From: an uncultured Bacilli bacterium
GTDB lineage: Bacteria; Bacillota_I; Bacilli_A; RF39; UBA660
Direction of reading: 5' to 3'
Length of the DNA: 39,108 bases
NCBI GenBank assembly: GCA_934098455.1
Contig: CAKOOU010000007.1
Coordinates: 1 to 39,108 of the forward strand
A program made the translations under genes and the position numbers. The notes below the pieces were generated by a model. It was not told where the DNA came from. It saw nothing but the letters and a program-made list of their open reading frames with translations, and ran no database searches. Below are positions 34,148 through 39,108 of this stretch, piece by piece. Every line of letters starts with the position of its first letter. The stretch's first letter is position 1.

Positions 34148-34447
34148 CCTTTCTTTCTATTAATATTTTACTACCTACTTCTTTTACTTCTTGTTCACAG
34201 CATGATACTAAATTTTAATAGTTGTCGACAATTTACTATCTTTCTCTCACAGTGACATGCTCAGTATATCATAAAAGATTGCGATTATGTTTATTAATTC
34301 TCAAAGTAATTGTTTTACGTTTCAATTAGAAAAATACTATCTACAAAATTTATTTTCAGAATTTTTAGACTTAAAAATATTACTTTTGAGCATGTTTATC
34401 ATTTTTGTATAAAAATAGCTTTATGATGTTAGTGTAAGGAATAAATT
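34148..34447. other. divergent intergenic region between csp and agrB
   Basis: It holds the csp leader and, on the plus strand, an agrBD promoter-like pair TTGAGC (34386-34391) and TATAAA (34408-34413) with spacer 16. An AGCATG/CATGCT pair and scattered A/T tracts are present. I see no clear paired LytTR site. Confidence 0.4.
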
Positions 34448-35068
34448 ATGAAGGAGAGAGTTGTAAATAAGATAGTATTAAATATAAAAACTAAAAATAA
34501 TAATATTGATGGTGTTAAAGTAGAAGAAATTAGATATGGATTATTAGGACTATATTCTTTATTAACAAAATCTACAGTCATTATTATATTAGCTTTTATA
34601 CTTAATATTTATAAAGAGTTTTTTATATTTTTATTGTTTTATGGTATATTGCGTTCATTAGGTTATGGATGTCATGCAAAATCAAATTTATATTGTTGGT
34701 TATACAGTACATTACTGTTACTAGGAATTCCATATACATTTAATAATATAAATATAAGTTTTACTCTTAAAATAATTTTATGGTCATGTCTTTTTTTAGA
34801 CTATTTGATATTTTGTCCAGCTGATACTGAAAAAAGACCAATGATTAATAAAGTGAGAAAACTAAAATTTAAAGTAGCAATACTTTTAGTTAGTTTAGTA
34901 TATTTGTTTTTTATAATTAAATATGATAATATTTCAAATTTGATTATAGGAGCAATGTTATTACAGGGTATTTTGGTTAATCCATTAGGATACATCTTAA
35001 TGGGTCAAAAAGTTAGGTTTAAATTGAATGATATAAATTTGTTTAAACAAAATAGATCGGAGGTATGA
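34448..35068 (+). CDS. agrB: AgrB-like peptide-processing membrane protease
   Basis: This 206-residue membrane protein has about five transmembrane segments. The catalytic pair lies in LGYGCHAKSNLYCWLYS: His and Cys separated by six residues, as in AgrB. FCPADTEKRPM is another family signature. AgrB cuts the C-terminal tail of AgrD and closes the peptide ring. It overlaps the agrD gene by a GGAGG-containing end, so the two are coupled. Unlike the staphylococcal order, sensor genes lie on the opposite strand. Confidence 0.95.
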   Translation: MKERVVNKIVLNIKTKNNNIDGVKVEEIRYGLLGLYSLLTKSTVIIILAFILNIYKEFFIFLLFYGILRSLGYGCHAKSNLYCWLYSTLLLLGIPYTFNNINISFTLKIILWSCLFLDYLIFCPADTEKRPMINKVRKLKFKVAILLVSLVYLFFIIKYDNISNLIIGAMLLQGILVNPLGYILMGQKVRFKLNDINLFKQNRSEV

Positions 35069-35070
35069 TT

Positions 35071-35175
35071 ATGTTAGAATTATTATCTAAATTAGGCGCT
35101 GCTGTTGCTGCTACTCCATTTACATTTTTAGTATTATTTGATGAACCAGAATGTCCTAAATCATTATTAAAATAA
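35071..35175 (+). CDS. agrD: AgrD-like autoinducer precursor peptide without signal-region cysteine
   Basis: This 34-residue ORF follows CGGAGG by 7 bases and starts 3 bases after the agrB stop. The first 14 residues (MLELLSKLGAAVAA) form the amphipathic leader, and the C-terminal DEPECPKSLLK matches the AgrD tail recognised by AgrB. The signal segment between them is TPFTFLVLF. The position five residues before the tail, where AgrD normally has the ring-forming Cys or Ser, is Phe19. The only hydroxyl nearby is Thr18 (or Thr15). The sole Cys (28) is in the tail. The peptide is either a lactone-type variant or non-cyclic. Confidence 0.85.
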   Translation: MLELLSKLGAAVAATPFTFLVLFDEPECPKSLLK

Positions 35176-35186
35176 TTATATTTTTT

Positions 35187-35209
35187 AAACAACTTTATGT
35201 TGTTTTTTT
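35187..35209 (+). terminator. agrBD terminator
   Basis: AAACAAC (35187-35193) and GTTGTTT (35199-35205) form a stem with a 5-base loop, followed by a T run. Confidence 0.78.
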
Positions 35210-35214
35210 ATTGT

Positions 35215-35241
35215 AAAAAAATACACTTTTTTACAAGTGTA
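35215..35241 (-). terminator. agrAC terminator
   Basis: On the minus strand the arms TACACTT and AAGTGTA (35241-35235 and 35228-35222) are followed by seven T. It faces the agrBD terminator tail to tail. Confidence 0.75.
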
Positions 35242-35250
35242 TCAATGTTG

Positions 35251-36507
35251 TTATTTACAAGTAACATTGCTTATAAATAAATTATTAATAATTTTGAATT
35301 CAACTTTTATGTTATTATTTTTAATATTTTTTATATAATTTAATCCTAATCCTGACTTATATTCTTTAGTACTATAATTTTTATTACCTATTTTTTCACA
35401 ATCGACTGGATTAATAAATTTATTAATTATTTCTATATTTATATTTTTCTTTGTTTCAGTTATATTTACTAAAATAACTTTAGATTTAGTTTTTTTACTT
35501 GCATCTATTGCATTATCGATTAATGTTGTAACTATTCCACAAATATCCATAAAATCTTTATCATTTGTTTCAATTTCTTTTTTAGTATTCAATATTAATT
35601 GAATTTTATTTTCTTTTGCTTCTTTTTCTTTTAAATATAGTATACCTTGTAAACCTTTTGGTACTTTGTCTATTCTATTTATCCATTCACAATTTTTATT
35701 ATATTTTTTTATGATACTATTAATTTTATTTTGTTCTTCATCATTTAATCCTGCTTTAAGTGTATACAAATCATTTTTTAAATTGTGTTTTAATATTCTA
35801 TATTCATCTATTGTTTTAGCATAAGCGTCAAATGAATTGTGTAATTCATTATTTTTTTCTTCTAGTAACTTAATATTATGTTTGTCTGACATTATTGTTG
35901 TAATAGTAAAAACTGCATAAAATAATATAACAATACTTAAATTTATAAAATATATATTCTTTAAATCGATGGCTCGCATAACTGATATACTATTTAGCAA
36001 TAATATTGTTAAAACAATTATGCCTAGCAAGTTTATTTTGTTATATATCGAATTTTCAAGTTTAGATAATAATTTTCGTATATATTTAAATCGAAAAATC
36101 ATTAGTAAAATCAAATTGTTAAATATTGAAAATATAAATTTTAAATATATATTTTCATTAAGCATGTTAATATCTTTAACAAATAATGATAGAATTAAAC
36201 AAGTTATTATTTCAACAAAGATGCATGTAACAATGTAAATAGTAGAAAATATAATACTCTTTTTAAAATTTTCTTTAAATACAATTGTTATTAATGCCAT
36301 AATTACAAGCACTGATAATAATCCTCTTATTAATACAGGGTTATATAAATTGTTTACTATTGCTAATGCTGTAATTAATAATATTGAAATTATATTTAAT
36401 ATAGTTGGTTTAAATTTTTTATCATAATTGCTTTTATAAATATATAAAACTGCAATTATCATAATTAATTCACCAATATAATTTTCTAGAAAAAATTTTA
36501 CATTCAT
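35251..36507 (-). CDS. agrC: AgrC-like sensor histidine kinase
   Basis: This 418-residue protein has an N-terminal half of about six or seven membrane segments (residues 10-210) that would sense the peptide, then a GHKL kinase. The phospho-acceptor His lies in EYRILKHNLKNDLYTLKAG. The N box is TTLIDNAIDASKKT and the G box GLGLNYIKN. This is the AgrC/HPK10 type. It starts inside the end of agrA (4-base overlap), so agrA and agrC are co-translated in the order A then C. Its partner gene pair agrBD is convergent. Confidence 0.92.
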   Translation of the reverse strand: MNVKFFLENYIGELIMIIAVLYIYKSNYDKKFKPTILNIISILLITALAIVNNLYNPVLIRGLLSVLVIMALITIVFKENFKKSIIFSTIYIVTCIFVEIITCLILSLFVKDINMLNENIYLKFIFSIFNNLILLMIFRFKYIRKLLSKLENSIYNKINLLGIIVLTILLLNSISVMRAIDLKNIYFINLSIVILFYAVFTITTIMSDKHNIKLLEEKNNELHNSFDAYAKTIDEYRILKHNLKNDLYTLKAGLNDEEQNKINSIIKKYNKNCEWINRIDKVPKGLQGILYLKEKEAKENKIQLILNTKKEIETNDKDFMDICGIVTTLIDNAIDASKKTKSKVILVNITETKKNINIEIINKFINPVDCEKIGNKNYSTKEYKSGLGLNYIKNIKNNNIKVEFKIINNLFISNVTCK

Positions 36508-37211
36508 TTTTTATCACCTCTAAATCTTCTAGAAAGCAGAGGTACTACTTCTCCAGTATCTGTCATGAAATAGCTTTTTATATAATTCTTTTCTACAACT
36601 CTATCTTCATTAATAACACAACTTCTATGACATTGCTTAAATCTTTCATCTAACATTTCTAATATCTCCTGAATAGATAAATTAACTATGAATTCATTAT
36701 TAGTTGTTTTAATAATTAACTTTCTATCAACAGAGTCTCTTGCTATGTATTGTATATCTTTTAAATATATTTGTAAGGATATTTTTTTACTATTATAAAT
36801 AAATTTTCCCTTATCAAATTTTTGTTTATCGATTTTTTTTAAATCTCTTTTAAGTCTATCTTCAAAGTTATCAAACTTTTCTATAAAATCTAAAGTTTTA
36901 TAGATTTCTTTATGTACTGTTTCAAACATTCTGTCATGATTGGTAACAACTATTATCTCGCTGTCCCAATCGTCTTCTCTAATTTCTCTTAGTATATCCA
37001 TACCAGTTGGTTTGGAATTGTTCAAATCTAAATCCATTATATACACTTTTTGTTCACTATTATCATGTATTATTTTCTTTAATTCATCACAATATTTTGT
37101 AAAAGTGTAAATATCATATTCTTTATCACTTTTAAAGAATACATTATTTACTACTCTTTCATATTCTTCAGACCACTTTTTGTCATCTTCCACTATTATA
37201 AACTTTATCAT
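36504..37211 (-). CDS. agrA: AgrA-like LytTR response regulator
   Basis: This 235-residue regulator has an N-terminal receiver domain with acidic residues in IVEDD and the phospho-acceptor Asp in KVYIMDLDLNNSKPTGMDIL (about residues 58-60). The C-terminal LytTR DNA-binding domain (about 135-235) contains IQYIARDS, FKQCHRSCVIN, and VVPLLSRRFR. It is the likely transcriptional output of the peptide circuit and would act on agrBD and other targets. It precedes agrC in its operon. Confidence 0.93.
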   Translation of the reverse strand: MIKFIIVEDDKKWSEEYERVVNNVFFKSDKEYDIYTFTKYCDELKKIIHDNSEQKVYIMDLDLNNSKPTGMDILREIREDDWDSEIIVVTNHDRMFETVHKEIYKTLDFIEKFDNFEDRLKRDLKKIDKQKFDKGKFIYNSKKISLQIYLKDIQYIARDSVDRKLIIKTTNNEFIVNLSIQEILEMLDERFKQCHRSCVINEDRVVEKNYIKSYFMTDTGEVVPLLSRRFRGDKK

Positions 37212-37276
37212 TTTATAACTCCTTTATTTTATATTTTTGTAAGAAATAAATTATAAATTTCGTAGTTATTATTTAT

Positions 37277-37311
37277 AAAAAATGTGGAAAAGCTCGTACT
37301 AATCCACATTT
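37277..37311 (-). terminator. gltX terminator with the stop codon in the loop
   Basis: On the minus strand AAATGTGGA and TCCACATTT (37311-37303 and 37288-37280) pair perfectly, followed by T. The 5' arm is the coding end of gltX and TAG is in the loop. Confidence 0.72.
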
Positions 37312-38954
37312 AATATATTAATTCTTTTAATTATTCTATCTTTTCCTAATAATTTCATAATTTCATATAAATCTGGTGTCATACTCTTTGTTGTTAATGC
37401 GACTCGGATAACTGTTGAGACATCCGCAACAGAGCCCTTAAATCTTTCAGGATTTTCTTTGTACTCTTTCATGTTACTTACATATCCCGTATTATCGCAT
37501 AGTTCTTTTATTTTGTTGAACCATGTTTCTTTATCGTCATCTTCATTATAATAATTATTTATATATTCATTTAATAAATTACATATTTCTTTCATGTCAT
37601 TTATTTTTTGGAATTCATATTTTTCATTATTGAATAATTCATCATACATATACCAAATATGGTTTCTTATATCGCTATATGAAGCATAATCTTTTCTCGG
37701 CTTTTTTTGTTCTCTTTCAATATTTAAAATGTTTATTGTGTATTCTTTATTCTTATCTATTATTTCAAAAAATTCTTTATCATATTCTTTTGTAAATGTT
37801 TTTAGATTTTCATATACTTCTGTTGCTTTTAACTTACTTATATAATTCTTTGAAATATTATTTAATTTTTCGACATCGAACAAAGACCCACTCTCACTCA
37901 TTTTTTTGAAATCAAACTTAAAATCGTATATTGAAGCGCACGGGTTTGCGTCATACCAAGCCTCGAAATTTGAATTTGCTATTGTTAATAAATATAATTT
38001 TACTGCTTCAATAGGTATTCCTTTTTCATGGTAGTAGCTAACTGCTGCTTCTGGATCTTTTCTTTTACTAAGTTTTCTTCTTGCACCAGTATCATCCACT
38101 TTCATGACTACCCCTAGATGTCCATATTTCGGTTCATCAAATCTTAAAATATCAAATAATTGAGTATGTATTGGATAAGAAGATATCCATTCTTCCCCAC
38201 GTAGTACATGTGTTGTCCTCATTAAATGGTCATCTATTACATGTGCAAAATGGTAAATTGGTAGCCCATCTCCCTTAATTAATACAACATCAATATCATT
38301 TTCTGGCATTTCAATTTTGCCGCGAACTAAATCATTCAATATAATTTTATGTTCAAAATTACCTGGTGATTTTAATCTTATAATATATTTCTCACCATTT
38401 TTTATTCTTTCAGCACGTTCTTCATTTGTCAAATTTCTACATTTAGCCCAGTTTCCGTAATATCCAATTCTTGTTTTTTTATGTTCTTGTTTTTCTCTCA
38501 TTATTGTTAAGTCTTTTTCTGTACAAAAACATGGATATGCTAAGCCATCTTCAATTAATTTTTTTGCATATGATTCATATATTTCTTTTCTTTGACTTTG
38601 AATGTATGGGCCATATTCTCCAGTACATTCACTTTCATTTATTACACCTTCGTCAGGAATTATATTAAAGTCTTTTAAGTCTTTTATTATTCCGTTTATT
38701 CCATTTTCAACAGTTCTTTTTCCATCTGTATCTTCAATTCTTAAATAAAAAATACCATCTGTTATTTTAGGAACAAAACTTTCTATAAAAGCACTAAGTA
38801 AGCTACCCATATGTACAAATCCAGTTGGGCTTGGTGCAAATCTAGATACAACAGCACCTTCTGGTAATTTTCTTTCTGGATATTTTTTTTCATATACATT
38901 TATATCACTAGATATATTTGGATAAATTAAATCAGCAAGTTCCTTATTTGTCAT
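37299..38954 (-). CDS. gltX: glutamate-tRNA ligase (GltX)
   Basis: This 551-residue class I aminoacyl-tRNA synthetase has a HIGH-type motif in APSPTGFVHMGSL (about residues 40-52) and a KMSKS-type motif in RRKLSKRKDP (about 268-277). The Glu-specific Rossmann and stem-contact segments are in between. The C-terminal anticodon-binding part has several Lys-rich helices. It is longer than the usual ~485 residues, mainly by an N-terminal lead of about 30 residues and extra C-terminal helices, as in some clostridial-type enzymes. The promoter TTGAAA (39020-39015) and TATAAT (38997-38992), spacer 17, is on the minus strand. Confidence 0.96.
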   Translation of the reverse strand: MTNKELADLIYPNISSDINVYEKKYPERKLPEGAVVSRFAPSPTGFVHMGSLLSAFIESFVPKITDGIFYLRIEDTDGKRTVENGINGIIKDLKDFNIIPDEGVINESECTGEYGPYIQSQRKEIYESYAKKLIEDGLAYPCFCTEKDLTIMREKQEHKKTRIGYYGNWAKCRNLTNEERAERIKNGEKYIIRLKSPGNFEHKIILNDLVRGKIEMPENDIDVVLIKGDGLPIYHFAHVIDDHLMRTTHVLRGEEWISSYPIHTQLFDILRFDEPKYGHLGVVMKVDDTGARRKLSKRKDPEAAVSYYHEKGIPIEAVKLYLLTIANSNFEAWYDANPCASIYDFKFDFKKMSESGSLFDVEKLNNISKNYISKLKATEVYENLKTFTKEYDKEFFEIIDKNKEYTINILNIEREQKKPRKDYASYSDIRNHIWYMYDELFNNEKYEFQKINDMKEICNLLNEYINNYYNEDDDKETWFNKIKELCDNTGYVSNMKEYKENPERFKGSVADVSTVIRVALTTKSMTPDLYEIMKLLGKDRIIKRINILNVD

Positions 38955-38991
38955 ATGTAGTAATCCTTTCTTTTAGTACAACACTACTTAA

Positions 38992-39020
38992 ATTATACTA
39001 CTATCCATAGTTAATTTCAA
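38992..39020 (-). promoter_or_regulatory. gltX promoter
   Basis: On the minus strand TTGAAA (39020-39015) and TATAAT (38997-38992) are separated by 17 bases. A leader of about 30 bases carries AAAGAAAGG as ribosome site. Confidence 0.65.
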
Positions 39021-39108
39021 CAAATTTCGACATTTTAACGCAAAAAAAATGGCAGCTTTCTATCTTCGCTTCCACTATTTTCGACGTTTGAGTGCTTGAC
39101 TTCTGTGT
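39021..39108 (-). other. window edge: possible end of an upstream minus-strand gene
   Basis: On the minus strand a frame open from the window edge reads HRSQALKRRK and stops at 39077-39075. It is followed by an imperfect hairpin and eight T (39051-39044). This could be the C-terminus and terminator of a gene outside the window, but the fragment is too short to identify. Confidence 0.2.

Noticed and set aside
34316..34324. LytTR/AgrA binding site upstream of agrB
   Set aside because: A single half-site-like TACGTTTCA occurs, but no second half-site at the expected spacing was found.
1..39108. tRNA or rRNA genes
   Set aside because: No T-loop GTTCRA context with a matching acceptor stem and no rRNA-like conserved segment was seen on either strand.

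Overview
This window comes from an AT-rich (roughly a quarter G+C), low-GC Gram-positive chromosome (Bacillota). The signs are a glmS ribozyme, an Agr-type peptide quorum-sensing system, a Firmicutes-type (T7SSb) secretion locus, long-form HPF next to secA, strong AGGAGG ribosome binding sites, and U-tailed intrinsic terminators after most genes. TGA is used as a stop (agrB, the CmpB-like gene) and Trp is TGG, so the code is standard. The gene set resembles that of gut-associated Bacilli/Erysipelotrichia-like lineages, but the species cannot be named from this sequence alone.

Layout. (1) 1-2101: two tandem HTH-metallophosphoesterase genes, the first with nearly all metal ligands lost. (2) 2134-3790: an AbrB-like regulator and a two-gene ABC exporter, behind a promoter overlaid with 9-bp repeats. 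(3) 3875-6195: a gene resembling the helical domain of 5-hydroxymethyl-dU DNA kinases, a left-handed beta-helix protein, and a CmpB-family membrane protein. (4) 6274-6660 and 23352-23737: two near-identical ~387-bp direct repeats, each apparently a complete type I toxin-antitoxin-like module with a 30-residue hydrophobic cationic peptide and a convergent ~70-nt RNA. (5) 6730-20645, between these repeats: a compact T7SS locus with EsaB/YukD, EssC, two WXG100-type proteins, a coiled-coil partner, a DUF4176 protein, a 2134-residue toxin with an ADP-ribosyltransferase domain and a C-terminal HExxH domain, and a likely immunity gene, with a divergent double-HTH regulator. (6) 20646-21271: a small decayed gene with its own promoter and terminator. 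(7) 21272-23252: glmS with its ribozyme. (8) 23928-30631: housekeeping and maintenance genes (TtcA-like, S66 peptidase, Tag, undecaprenol/diacylglycerol kinase, PAP2, DUF3781, prolyl-tRNA editing protein, an exported protein) and a KilA-N gene. (9) 30790-34147: secA, hpf, csp. (10) 34448-37211: agrB-agrD facing agrA-agrC convergently, with a precursor peptide lacking cysteine in the signal region. (11) 37299-38954: gltX.

How the parts work together. In the T7SS locus the divergent regulator sits beside an inverted TGTCACA/TGTGACA repeat, and the same hexamer recurs upstream of the esx promoter, suggesting one regulator for both units. Secreted substrates, small partners, toxin and likely immunity protein form a single-direction block. 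The two toxin-antitoxin modules flank this block plus glmS, so recombination between them would remove about 17 kb. The most novel points are these paired modules with a divergent antitoxin loop, the multi-domain T7SS toxin, and the unusual agr arrangement.
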